Of a DNA stretch of 39,125 bases, positions 1-6,569 are shown piece after piece (positions within the stretch are counted from its first letter, which is position 1; every line of letters starts with the position of its first letter). This DNA is from Phocaeicola_A sp963643925. Lineage in GTDB: Bacteria > Bacteroidota > Bacteroidia > Bacteroidales > Bacteroidaceae. The position numbers were made by a program, and so were the translations under genes. The notes under the pieces are model-generated. The model saw only the letters and a list, made by a program, of their open reading frames with translations. It had not been told where the DNA came from and did no database searches. The stretch lies in contig CAVINS010000033.1 in assembly GCA_963643925.1 (NCBI GenBank), positions 1-39,125 of the forward strand. The letters are read 5' to 3'.

Positions 1-12
1 TGTAGGGTAACT

Positions 13-72
13 GGCAATTGTCAAACATGTGTACGGCAATTGTCAAACACGTGTACGGCAATTGTCAAATAC
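13..72. repeat. 22-bp tandem repeat, about 2.7 copies
   Basis: Three head-to-tail units begin at 13, 35 and 57. Each starts GGCAATTGTCAAA, and the two full units continue with a CATGTG- or CACGTG-containing spacer ending GTAC. Units one and two differ at a single base; the third is cut off after about 16 bases. The core TGGCAATTGTCA is nearly palindromic. The array lies in non-coding DNA at the scaffold edge, so its full size is unknown. There are no unique spacers, so it is not a CRISPR array. It could be a protein-binding array or an expandable short repeat. Confidence 0.8.
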
Positions 73-154
73 CGATTTAGCGTAAACTTTTCAGGATATA
101 AGTCTATGCCGTTGCAACAATTTCGATAGTATGAAGGGAAATGTAGGAAGGTAA

Positions 155-210
155 ATAAAAGCGAACCGACACAAAGACTCAAGCACATTGAATCCCTGTG
201 TCGGTTCGTT
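155..210 (-). terminator. Intrinsic terminator after the PepSY gene
   Basis: A perfect 12-bp inverted repeat (CGAACCGACACA at 162-173, TGTGTCGGTTCG at 197-208) encloses a 23-nt loop. Read leftward it is followed by CTTTTATTT, a U-rich tail. It lies about 85 bp beyond the PepSY stop codon and fits as the 3' end of the lipoprotein-PepSY transcript. Confidence 0.75.
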
Positions 211-293
211 ATAGTAAATCATCTGCCCGTGAGTGAGCAGGACAGATGTTGGTTTCTAATGTCTGCGGCGACTTGCAGGACCGCACGACTTCC

Positions 294-866
294 TCAGCAG
301 AAGAGGAAGATCAGCGGAATGGCAATGCCTATGAGCAGTTCGATGCCGCCTCGTCCCCACAGACCTTTCGGGCCCTTCAGCATGATGAGTCCCGTGAGGG
401 TGATGAGGATGAGCGCCCCGGCGAACAAGTCGGCAAAGGTAGTCCACCAACGGCCGGGGTTATAGTGCAGCTTTGTGATAGCGCTCAGCACAGGACGAGG
501 TGTCAGTTTCTCATAGACAGCCTTACGGGTGGAGAGGTCCACCACCAAACTGGAACCGCCCTTCAGGAACACCTTCATCACTCCGGGTTGGGGGAAGTAG
601 TGTTTCGTGTAGTTCTTCGTCTCGTCCAGCGGCTGCAGCACCCGCAGCACATCCTCCTTGGTCACCTGCTGTTGCGCGGGCAATGGCTCCACCACCACCT
701 CGCGTTGCTCCACCGTATAGTTTGGATTGATGGTGTTCCGATGGTTCATGACGATGCCCGACGTGGCATATATCAGCACCATACCGGCGAAGAGGAAGGA
801 GAGTTCGCGGTGTAGGAAACGACTTGCCTTGCGCAACTGTTGTGCCGGATTACTCGACAATTTCAT
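294..866 (-). CDS. PepSY-associated transmembrane protein
   Basis: This small inner-membrane protein is of the PepSY-associated TM type found in Bacteroidetes. An N-terminal helix (about residues 20-40, with FLHRELSFLFAG and MNHRN) is followed by an extracytoplasmic region of about 90 residues that resembles a single PepSY-like module. Next come a LHYNPGRWW motif, a second helix, a short GPKGLWGRGG loop and a last hydrophobic segment at the very C-terminus. The His residues at the helix borders resemble those of PepSY-TM proteins linked to metal or heme redox work, but no reaction can be assigned. Its start overlaps the end of the upstream lipoprotein gene, so translation is probably coupled. 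I chose the internal ATG at 866 (MKLSSNPAQ); an alternative ATG four codons earlier, at 878, is possible. Confidence 0.8.
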   Translation of the reverse strand: MKLSSNPAQQLRKASRFLHRELSFLFAGMVLIYATSGIVMNHRNTINPNYTVEQREVVVEPLPAQQQVTKEDVLRVLQPLDETKNYTKHYFPQPGVMKVFLKGGSSLVVDLSTRKAVYEKLTPRPVLSAITKLHYNPGRWWTTFADLFAGALILITLTGLIMLKGPKGLWGRGGIELLIGIAIPLIFLFC

Positions 867-1437
867 AGCTGATGGCATCTACATGGTAGAAGGACAAGTA
901 AGCCTTGCCTTCTTCTGCCTGACGGGCAGCAATCTTTGCGCGGAAAGCCGCGATACGGTCCTCGGGTGTGTTGGCACTCTCGCCTCTGGCCTTCTTCTCG
1001 GTCTCGCATCCGGCCTCGCCCTCGCCATGCTGTTTGGTGGCAGCCTCTTTCAGCTGAGCCTCCCAAGTCTGCAGGTAAGCCTCGTCGATGCGGTCTTCCT
1101 TCATGATGCCTTTCACACGGACCACGCTGTTGACACATTTGGTATCGAAAGCACCCAGTTCGCAAGCCTCCACACGGATGGTCTTCGTATCGTCGCTACC
1201 CATGAGGAATATCTTGGTGGCACCATGTTTGCAGGCATGGGTGCAGATAGCCTCCACGGTCACCTCTTTGTCCGTCAACGCCTCGGCGTTGGCCAACAAA
1301 CTGTCCACGTCCATAGCCGTAACGGTCTGCTCAGCCTGAGCCGCATCGTTAGTTTTCTGTTTACTACCGCCACATGACGTACCTGCAATGGCAAAAGCTG
1401 CCACTGCCAATCCTAAAATCATTTGTTTCGTTTTCAT
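850..1437 (-). CDS. Cys/His-rich periplasmic lipoprotein (OB-fold-like), unknown role
   Basis: This 195-residue protein has a lipoprotein signal (lipobox AGTSC, Cys at about 22). The middle part, with VTVEAICTHACKHG, a predicted strand IFLMGSDDTKTIRV, then ACELG and VVRVKGIMKED, has the strand pattern of a small OB-fold domain as in periplasmic or cytochrome-associated proteins. CTHACKH clusters two Cys and two His and could bind metal; single Cys residues follow in ACELG, TKCVN and AGCETE. The C-terminal third is charged and likely helical, ending in a short strand-rich stretch. The gene overlaps the PepSY membrane protein gene, suggesting that the two work together. The family and function are not recognised with confidence, and the OB-fold call is inferred from pattern alone. 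Confidence 0.75.
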   Translation of the reverse strand: MKTKQMILGLAVAAFAIAGTSCGGSKQKTNDAAQAEQTVTAMDVDSLLANAEALTDKEVTVEAICTHACKHGATKIFLMGSDDTKTIRVEACELGAFDTKCVNSVVRVKGIMKEDRIDEAYLQTWEAQLKEAATKQHGEGEAGCETEKKARGESANTPEDRIAAFRAKIAARQAEEGKAYLSFYHVDAISYEIVE

Positions 1438-1485
1438 CTTTACGTTCTATTTTATTGATAATGGTTGCATATTTGGTTTTGTCGG

Positions 1486-1517
1486 CAAAGTTACGCATAT
1501 TTCGCCGAATGAAGCAA
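1486..1517 (-). promoter_or_regulatory. Promoter of the lipoprotein-PepSY pair
   Basis: The -7 element TAACTTTG (complement of 1486-1493) has a TTGC box about 20 nt upstream. The spacing and sequence fit the Bacteroidetes sigma-ABfr consensus (TTTG, 19-21 nt, TAnnTTTG). Transcription would start near 1479, leaving a leader of about 40 nt. Confidence 0.55.
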
Positions 1518-1545
1518 TCACCATTTGTAGGTATATATATAAGTA

Positions 1546-1577
1546 GAAAGCCCAGCGAATCACTTCGACGGGCTTTC
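1546..1577. terminator. Hairpin, possible weak terminator or attenuator
   Basis: GAAAGCCC (1546-1553) and GGGCTTTC (1570-1577) form a perfect 8-bp stem with a 16-nt loop. Only an AT-rich tail without a clean U-run follows on the minus strand. It may attenuate transcription entering from the TACCTTTG element near 1756. Confidence 0.4.
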
Positions 1578-1682
1578 AAGCGCATAATTAATAACTATAT
1601 AAAACCGAAAAAATAGAAATTCACAAATTAAATAATTTAATCATTCCATAAATAGATTATTTGATTTGTGTGTGATTACCTC

Positions 1683-1716
1683 CTTACCGCCGCTGCGGAT
1701 AAGAATGTTTTTTGTG
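1683..1716 (+). terminator. Hairpin with rightward T-run
   Basis: CTTACCGC (1683-1690) pairs with GCGG-A-TAAG (1695-1703) through one bulged base and a 4-nt loop. A run of six T follows at about 1708, as in an intrinsic terminator on the plus strand. No plus-strand gene precedes it, so its role is unclear. Confidence 0.4.
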
Positions 1717-1752
1717 TCAACCTTTAAACACCTAATGTTTTATTAACCTCTG

Positions 1753-1760
1753 CAAAGGTA
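1753..1760 (-). promoter_or_regulatory. TACCTTTG -7 element facing the lipoprotein gene
   Basis: This is an exact TAnnTTTG match on the minus strand, about 315 bp before the lipoprotein start. No good TTTG -33 box is visible. If active, it makes a long structured leader or a separate small RNA. Confidence 0.4.
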
Positions 1761-1868
1761 GGATGTTTTTTCATATCCGCTAGTTCACATATTGTCTTTT
1801 TAGGTGCACTATTTGTCAAAACACCAGGTGCATTATTTGGTGACCAATTTTTGCATCTTGGCACTCAG

Positions 1869-3314
1869 TCACTTAAGGTCAGCGCATACATCATCACACA
1901 AGCAACGTACCTCTTCGGGCATATAGCTGCTACGGATGCGCCACTCTTGCGGATAGAGGTTATTGGCCCGGTTGCCGATGTTCTTGGCAAAGCCCAAGGG
2001 GATGCCTCGGTAGGTAACCAACACATATCCTTTGGGCACATCGGCAGCGAAGGCTATGGTTTCCTTGCGCAAATAGGCCACGGACTGGTCATAACTGACT
2101 TCCACTTGTGGATATTGTGCGCGGTTGAGGTCCACACTCATGGCTAGCGAGTGGTGCGGGATGCAGTCCTTACCCTTCAGCTGTGCCACCGTGACGCCGG
2201 CATGTATCACGTGCAACCGCTCATGCAGGGTTTGGTAGATATCCGCATGTCTGGATGGGAAAGCCACCACGGCACCGCCGATGGTTTCCCATTGATAGTC
2301 GGCCGGATGGAGCAGGCATCGTTTACAGTCTGCCGGCACAGGCACAGCCTTCGCCCCACCCCGTTTGTCCTTGTTCTTCTTCCGTTCCTTCGACCCTCCC
2401 AACGGCACGTCAACATCGAGGGGTTTACGGAACGCCGCCAGGAAGAATCCCTCGCCCTCAGTGCGGTGAGGTAGGAAATGGTAGACAGGGATGTCCGCTC
2501 CGCAGAGATTGCCTGTGATGTTCCACGCAGCCTCCACGGGCACGAACAGAGGTTCGGCGCCGAAATGCGCTACGATCCACTCGGCATTACGTTCGTCCTC
2601 ATATATATTATAGGTGCAGGTACTGTAGATGAACAGTCCGCCGGGCTTCAAGGCATCCCACACATCAGAGAGAATCTCCCGCTGGCGCGTCCAGCAGGTT
2701 TCCACGTTGCGGGGGCTCCACTCGTCGATGGCGGTCGGGTCTTTGCGAAACATGCCCTCGCCCGAGCAGGGCACATCCGCCAATATCACGTCGAAGAGCG
2801 AGGGATAGGCGGCGAAGTCGGCCGGAGCATTCTGTGTCACCACCACCTCGGGATGTCCCCACTTGATGAGATTCTCCGCCAGCACCTGCGCACGGGTACG
2901 GACCAGTTCGTTGCACACGAGCAGACTCCCCTGAGGCAAGACGGAGCGGCACAAGGTGGACTTGCCGCCAGGGGCGGCACAGAGGTCGAGCATCAACACG
3001 GGTGAGGTGACGTAGGTGCGCAGCACCCGTTCCACAAACATCGACGATGCCTCCTGCACGTAGTAGCATCCGGCATGAAAGAGCGGGTCGAAGGTGAAGG
3101 TGAGCCTTCGGTCGAGGTAGTAACCGGTTTCGGACCAAGGAACACGACGTGCCGTGGCAAGCGTCGGTTGCTTCTCAAGACCAAGAGGGGCCTTTGCCTC
3201 GTTGATACGCAGGCTCACGGGCGACTCCTGTTGCAGAGCGTCACGAAGCCGGGCGTACTCCTCCTCGCCCAATGCGGCGGTCATCTCTTTCTCAAACTCT
3301 TCGGGTAGATTCAT
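1869..3314 (-). CDS. rRNA cytosine-C5 methyltransferase (NOL1/NOP2/sun, RsmF type)
   Basis: This cytoplasmic SAM-dependent enzyme methylates C5 of a cytosine in RNA, probably rRNA. The SAM-binding loop is LDLCAAPGGKST (about 109-120). The two family cysteines are both present: C183 in DVPCSGEGMFRKDP and C233 in YSTCTYN, the resolving and nucleophilic Cys of the m5C RNA methyltransferases. After the catalytic domain a basic linker (KERKKNKDKRGG) leads to a C-terminal RNA-binding region of about 150 residues, as in RsmF-type enzymes. The length of 481 residues suits the Bacteroidetes members. It is monocistronic, with a well-formed promoter just upstream. The exact target nucleotide cannot be read from sequence, so no gene symbol is given. 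Confidence 0.93.
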   Translation of the reverse strand: MNLPEEFEKEMTAALGEEEYARLRDALQQESPVSLRINEAKAPLGLEKQPTLATARRVPWSETGYYLDRRLTFTFDPLFHAGCYYVQEASSMFVERVLRTYVTSPVLMLDLCAAPGGKSTLCRSVLPQGSLLVCNELVRTRAQVLAENLIKWGHPEVVVTQNAPADFAAYPSLFDVILADVPCSGEGMFRKDPTAIDEWSPRNVETCWTRQREILSDVWDALKPGGLFIYSTCTYNIYEDERNAEWIVAHFGAEPLFVPVEAAWNITGNLCGADIPVYHFLPHRTEGEGFFLAAFRKPLDVDVPLGGSKERKKNKDKRGGAKAVPVPADCKRCLLHPADYQWETIGGAVVAFPSRHADIYQTLHERLHVIHAGVTVAQLKGKDCIPHHSLAMSVDLNRAQYPQVEVSYDQSVAYLRKETIAFAADVPKGYVLVTYRGIPLGFAKNIGNRANNLYPQEWRIRSSYMPEEVRCLCDDVCADLK

Positions 3315-3342
3315 GCGAACGAATGCTTCTTTAGTTTCTGTG

Positions 3343-3375
3343 CAAACTTACAGAAAAGAGACGAAATAGCACAAA
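3343..3375 (-). promoter_or_regulatory. Promoter of the rRNA methyltransferase gene
   Basis: TAAGTTTG (complement of 3343-3350) and TTTG (complement of 3372-3375) are separated by 21 nt, matching the Bacteroidetes -7/-33 layout. The gene starts at 3314, giving a leader of about 20 nt. Confidence 0.75.
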
Positions 3376-3406
3376 GGAAAGAGAAAAAACGTACCTTTGG
3401 AGAACG

Positions 3407-4146
3407 TTAGAAGAGTCTACCGCAGAGACGGAACTTGATGACCGGATAGACGCTGAGCTTATCCACAATCTTACTCAAGTCGTCGTCAGCATCGTTGTAG
3501 CTGGTCAACTCCTCGAGGTCTCCCGCAGAAGAGTAAACCTTGGGAGTTCCGTGGAACTGCACACCAAACTCGAACATGAAGCCCACACGTTTGTGCGGGA
3601 CAAGGCGACCGAAGCCCAAGCCCAAATAGGGACGGAAACCGCTGACGCTGATGCCACCCTTCACCGAGCCATCGGGTTCAATGGGCAAACTGTACTTGTC
3701 GATGACCAAGCAGGCCGCACCAGGGTTCTCATCATAGAGTCGTTTCATCTCGTCGCTTCTCGCGTCAATCGTCACAAGATCCTCTCCGCCAAAGTAAGCA
3801 CCGCCCGTCAGGAAGAAAGATGACTTCTTCGAGGGATAGTAATTGAGCAGCAGACTGTATTGTGTACGCTTCATCGAGGCTTCCAGGTCAACTGTCGTTG
3901 AGCGGTTCCCTGCCTCAGCTTCCACGTCGGTATTTATTGTATAGTCGGGTACGAAATCAACTCCTGCACGCAACATTAAGTGGCTGCCAAGTTCGAGGCC
4001 ACGTCCACACCATAACCCAGGGTAGAGGCATTCACACCAACACTTAAGTGTTTGAAGATTCCGGCATTGTAATCGTCCTGAGCCTTCACCTGGTTAATGC
4101 CAACACCTGCCAGCAGCAACGCAACAATCAATCCATATTTTTTCAT
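3407..4146 (-). pseudogene. Outer-membrane beta-barrel protein, one frameshift
   Basis: The 5' part (start 4146) encodes a signal peptide, MKKYGLIVALLLAGVG, with cleavage after VKAQ. It continues to GYGVDVASNL and then stops at about 3976. The 3' part continues in another frame from GSHLMLRAGVDFVPDY to the stop at 3407, with alternating aromatic and polar strand patterns and a final phenylalanine typical of outer-membrane barrels (KFRLCGRLF). Restoring one base near 3985 (for example a third G in TTGG) joins the halves into a protein of about 246 residues, NLGSHLMLRAG. The family resembles the small porin-like or OmpA-barrel proteins common in Bacteroides. No slippery heptamer is visible. It is either a recent loss of function or a sequencing or assembly error; the second half shows no other decay. 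Confidence 0.75.
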
Positions 4147-4185
4147 AACTTCACTTGTTTTAGTTCGTAATAGTTTTATTATGTG

Positions 4186-4193
4186 CAAATATA
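4186..4193 (-). promoter_or_regulatory. -7 element of the outer-membrane protein gene
   Basis: TATATTTG (complement of 4186-4193) lies about 40 bp before the start at 4146, in an AT-rich stretch. No clear -33 box is seen. Confidence 0.55.
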
Positions 4194-4395
4194 GATAAAT
4201 AATGTAAACTGCCATACATACTTCCCGATTTAACATACACCGCAAGCAAAAGTTTCATTCGAAGGGAGACGAGGGAAGCCGCATAAGAGAGGGGAAATGA
4301 GTGGTGTACCGAACATAGACTACTGATAAAGAGCGACTAAACGAGAAGTTCTAAAGAAATGTGAGCGTACCGAAGAGGGTCTACTGCATTTTTCG

Positions 4396-4403
4396 TACAT
4401 TTG
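4396..4403 (+). promoter_or_regulatory. -7 element of thyA-folA
   Basis: TACATTTG lies 29 bp before the thyA ATG at 4433, giving a leader of about 20 nt. It also supports the downstream ATG as the true start, because an in-frame ATG at 4361 lies upstream of this promoter. Confidence 0.65.
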
Positions 4404-4432
4404 CAGACATTATAAAGAAACAAAGACATACA

Positions 4433-5227
4433 ATGAAACAATACCTGGACCTCCTGCAACGAATCATGACGGAGGGCACAAAGAAGGAAGACCGGACCGG
4501 AACCGGCACCATCAGCGTATTCGGACATCAGATGCGCTTCAATCTGGAGGACGGTTTCCCGTGCCTCACTACCAAAAAGCTACACTTGAAATCCATCATC
4601 TACGAGTTGCTTTGGTTCCTCAACGGCGACACCAACGTGAAGTACCTGCAGGAACATGGCGTGCGGATATGGAACGAATGGGCGGACGAGAACGGTGACC
4701 TGGGTCATATCTACGGATACCAATGGCGCTCGTGGCCAGACTATAACGGCGGACACATCGACCAAATCAAAGAGGCGATAGAGACCATCAAGCACAATCC
4801 AGACTCGCGACGCATCATCGTGAGCGCATGGAACGTAGCGGACCTTAACAACATGAACCTGCCTCCGTGCCACGCTTTCTTCCAGTTTTATGTGGTGAAC
4901 GGCCGGTTGAGCATGCAGATGTATCAACGGAGCGCCGACTCCTTCCTGGGGGTCCCGTTCAACATAGCATCGTATGCCCTGCTACTGATGATGGTGGCAC
5001 AGGTCACGGGACTGAGAGCCGGCGACTTCATCCATACGCTGGGCGACGCGCATATCTACAGCAACCACATCGAGCAAGTGAAACTGCAACTGACACGCGA
5101 GCCACGGCAGCTGCCCACAATGAAGATAAACCCGGACGTGAAGGACCTGTTCAGCTTCCGCTACGAGGACTTTGAGTTGGAGAACTATAACCCACACCCG
5201 CACATCGCCGGCGTGGTAGCCGTTTAA
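4433..5227 (+). CDS. thyA: Thymidylate synthase
   Basis: Converts dUMP and methylene-tetrahydrofolate to dTMP and dihydrofolate in the cytoplasm. The protein is 264 residues, the same length as E. coli ThyA, and is collinear with it throughout. It has the nucleophile C146 in NLPPCHAFFQ, the phosphate-binding arginines in DSRRIIVSAWN, the folate/dUMP region QMYQRSADSFLGVPFNI and a C-terminal PHPHIAGVVAV. I chose the ATG at 4433 (MKQYLDLLQ) because it gives the family length and lies just downstream of the promoter. folA follows after 26 bp. This is a classical pairing, since DHFR recycles the dihydrofolate that ThyA makes. Confidence 0.97.
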   Translation: MKQYLDLLQRIMTEGTKKEDRTGTGTISVFGHQMRFNLEDGFPCLTTKKLHLKSIIYELLWFLNGDTNVKYLQEHGVRIWNEWADENGDLGHIYGYQWRSWPDYNGGHIDQIKEAIETIKHNPDSRRIIVSAWNVADLNNMNLPPCHAFFQFYVVNGRLSMQMYQRSADSFLGVPFNIASYALLLMMVAQVTGLRAGDFIHTLGDAHIYSNHIEQVKLQLTREPRQLPTMKINPDVKDLFSFRYEDFELENYNPHPHIAGVVAV

Positions 5228-5240
5228 TATATAATAAGGT

Positions 5241-5263
5241 AAGGAGGAACGAGATGAACCGGA
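5241..5263 (+). promoter_or_regulatory. Strong Shine-Dalgarno before folA
   Basis: AAGGAGG at 5241-5247 stands 6 nt before the ATG at 5254. Such a full match is unusual here, where most genes show no clear Shine-Dalgarno. It fits re-initiation on the second gene of the thyA-folA message. Confidence 0.7.
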
Positions 5264-5763
5264 CAACAGACAAGCAGGTGAGCATCATTGTAGCCATCGC
5301 CCGCAACAATGCCATCGGCTACGCGAACAAACTTCTCTATTGGCTACCGAACGACATGAAGCGCTTCAAGGAGCTCACTACGGGACACACCATCATCATG
5401 GGACGGCGCACGTTCGAGTCGCTACCCAAAGGCGCCCTGCCCAACCGCCGTAACATTGTGCTGAGCCGCAACACGGAAGCCGCATTCACGGGAGCAGAGT
5501 GTTTCCGGTCGTTGGAAGAAGCGTTAAGTCATTGCGTGGCAGACGAAGAGGTATTCATCATAGGGGGCGCATCGGTCTACGAGCAGGCGATGTCCTATGC
5601 CAACAAGCTATACATCACGCTGGTAGAAGATACGCCCAAGCAGGCGGACGCGTTCTTTCCCGCTATCAACCAAACGGAATGGGCAGAAACAGAAAGAGAT
5701 GTCCGTCAACCTGATGACAAACATCTCTTTTCGTATAGTTTCATCAACTACACAAGGAAGTAA
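5254..5763 (+). CDS. folA: Dihydrofolate reductase
   Basis: NADPH-dependent reduction of dihydrofolate to tetrahydrofolate in the cytoplasm. The 169-residue protein has the expected motifs in order: substrate loop AIARNNAIG (14-22), the catalytic acid D34 in LPNDMKRFK (equivalent to E. coli Asp27), the NADPH-binding GRRTFESLP, NIVLSRN and the Gly-rich IIGGASVYEQA, then a strand-rich C-terminus ending FSYSFINY. It is the second gene of an operon with thyA. Its stop codon lies only 8 bp from the stop of the convergent Lrp-type regulator, leaving no room for a separate terminator. Confidence 0.96.
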   Translation: MNRTTDKQVSIIVAIARNNAIGYANKLLYWLPNDMKRFKELTTGHTIIMGRRTFESLPKGALPNRRNIVLSRNTEAAFTGAECFRSLEEALSHCVADEEVFIIGGASVYEQAMSYANKLYITLVEDTPKQADAFFPAINQTEWAETERDVRQPDDKHLFSYSFINYTRK

Positions 5764-5771
5764 ACGCTTCC

Positions 5772-6311
5772 TTAGGGCAGATCAATTTCATCGTCATCAT
5801 CGTCATCAACGTTGTTTTCACGCTCTGCAATCCTGCTCCTCTTGGCAGAGAGGTCGAGGATTGGCATTTGCCGTTTAATGGCCTCATTGAAGGAGATGAT
5901 GGTTTCGGAACGCTGCAGTCCCAGCGGCTGCAGTTTGTCGTGGATGATTGTGAGCAGATGATGGTTGTTCTTAGCGTAAATCTTGATGAAGATGTCGTAC
6001 TTACCCGTAGTGAAGTGACATTCAACCACCTCGGGTATACCCTTCAAGGCATTGGTAACTGTATCAAACTGTCCGGGGTCTTTGAGGAACAATCCGATAT
6101 ACGCACAAGTTTCATACCCTATCTTCTCAGGGTCGATTACGAACTCGGAACCCTTAATAATGCCAAGGTTCGTCAATTTCTGAATACGTTGATGGATAGC
6201 GGCTCCAGACACGTTACATGCGCGGGCCACCTCCAGAAAAGGAATACGAGCATTGTTAGCAATCAGCTTCAATATCTGCTCATCCAAAGTGTCTAATTGA
6301 TGGTGTGCCAT
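5772..6311 (-). CDS. Lrp/AsnC-family transcription regulator with acidic tail
   Basis: A DNA-binding regulator likely responsive to an amino acid. The N-terminal winged helix-turn-helix is clear (LDEQILKLIANNAR, then VSGAAIHQRIQKLTNLGII, about residues 8-55). It is followed by the RAM/AsnC effector domain (GYETCAYIGLFLKDPG, FTTGKYDIFIKIYA, about 70-145). The family is usually near 150 residues; this one is 179 and ends in a charged tail with six consecutive Asp encoded by a GAT/GAC repeat. The target genes are unknown. It stands alone, convergent with folA, with a -7 element TATATTTG just upstream. Confidence 0.92.
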   Translation of the reverse strand: MAHHQLDTLDEQILKLIANNARIPFLEVARACNVSGAAIHQRIQKLTNLGIIKGSEFVIDPEKIGYETCAYIGLFLKDPGQFDTVTNALKGIPEVVECHFTTGKYDIFIKIYAKNNHHLLTIIHDKLQPLGLQRSETIISFNEAIKRQMPILDLSAKRSRIAERENNVDDDDDDEIDLP

Positions 6312-6332
6312 TCTTATTCGTTTATTTTTTTA

Positions 6333-6340
6333 CAAATATA
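6333..6340 (-). promoter_or_regulatory. -7 element of the Lrp-type regulator
   Basis: TATATTTG on the minus strand, 22 bp before the start codon. No clear -33 box at the standard distance. Confidence 0.55.
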
Positions 6341-6499
6341 GGCAAAAGAAGTATAGAACCACACATAATTATCACTTATTTTTCAGATTCTATTCAATTT
6401 AACAATCTATAAAGATTTCAGTGACTAGTTATGAGGCAGTTACGTAATTATCGCTATACTTACACATCATTACGTTTGGCAGGGCTACAAACCCTCAGA

Positions 6500-6543
6500 C
6501 ACAACAATGCCTTGCCGACCCTATCACTATGATCGGCAAGGCA
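6500..6543 (-). terminator. Terminator of the M16 protease gene
   Basis: TGCCTTGCCG (6508-6517) and CGGCAAGGCA (6534-6543) form a perfect 10-bp stem with a 16-nt loop. Read leftward it is followed by TTGTTGTG, a moderately U-rich tail, 27 bp beyond the protease stop codon. Confidence 0.65.
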
Positions 6544-6569
6544 ACGTTATGATATTCCAGCAAGCAGTG

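Larger units (their letters stand above)
1438..1868. other. 431-bp non-coding leader region with promoters and hairpins
   Basis: No convincing gene lies here. Read leftward it holds a TACCTTTG element (1753-1760), a bulged hairpin (1683-1703), a 13-nt TAAGGAGGT-containing stretch, an AT-rich segment, a second hairpin (1546-1577) and a second -7 element, TAACTTTG (1486-1493), 49 bp before the lipoprotein start. At 1802 and 1826 two imperfect copies of AGGTGCAYTATTTG lie 24 bp apart. The lipoprotein could therefore have a short leader or a structured one of about 310 nt. Confidence 0.6.

Noticed and set aside
13..72. CRISPR array
   Set aside because: Repeats are head-to-tail with no unique spacers of normal length and no cas genes nearby.
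1364..1585. Small minus-strand frame upstream of the lipoprotein
   Set aside because: It contains the hairpin and the promoter of the lipoprotein and overlaps its start; no protein-like features.
1675..1690. Fragment of a 16S rRNA 3' end (GATTACCTCCTTA)
   Set aside because: Only about 13 bases match, and the flanks do not resemble 16S or the 16S-23S spacer. Treated as a regulatory curiosity instead.
3392..3399. Plus-strand TACCTTTG promoter
   Set aside because: It would run into the 3' end of the opposite outer-membrane gene and has no downstream gene or -33 box; probably chance.
6471..6478. Plus-strand TACGTTTG promoter for a small RNA ending at the 6508-6543 hairpin
   Set aside because: No T-run follows the hairpin on the plus strand; better explained as the terminator of the opposite gene.
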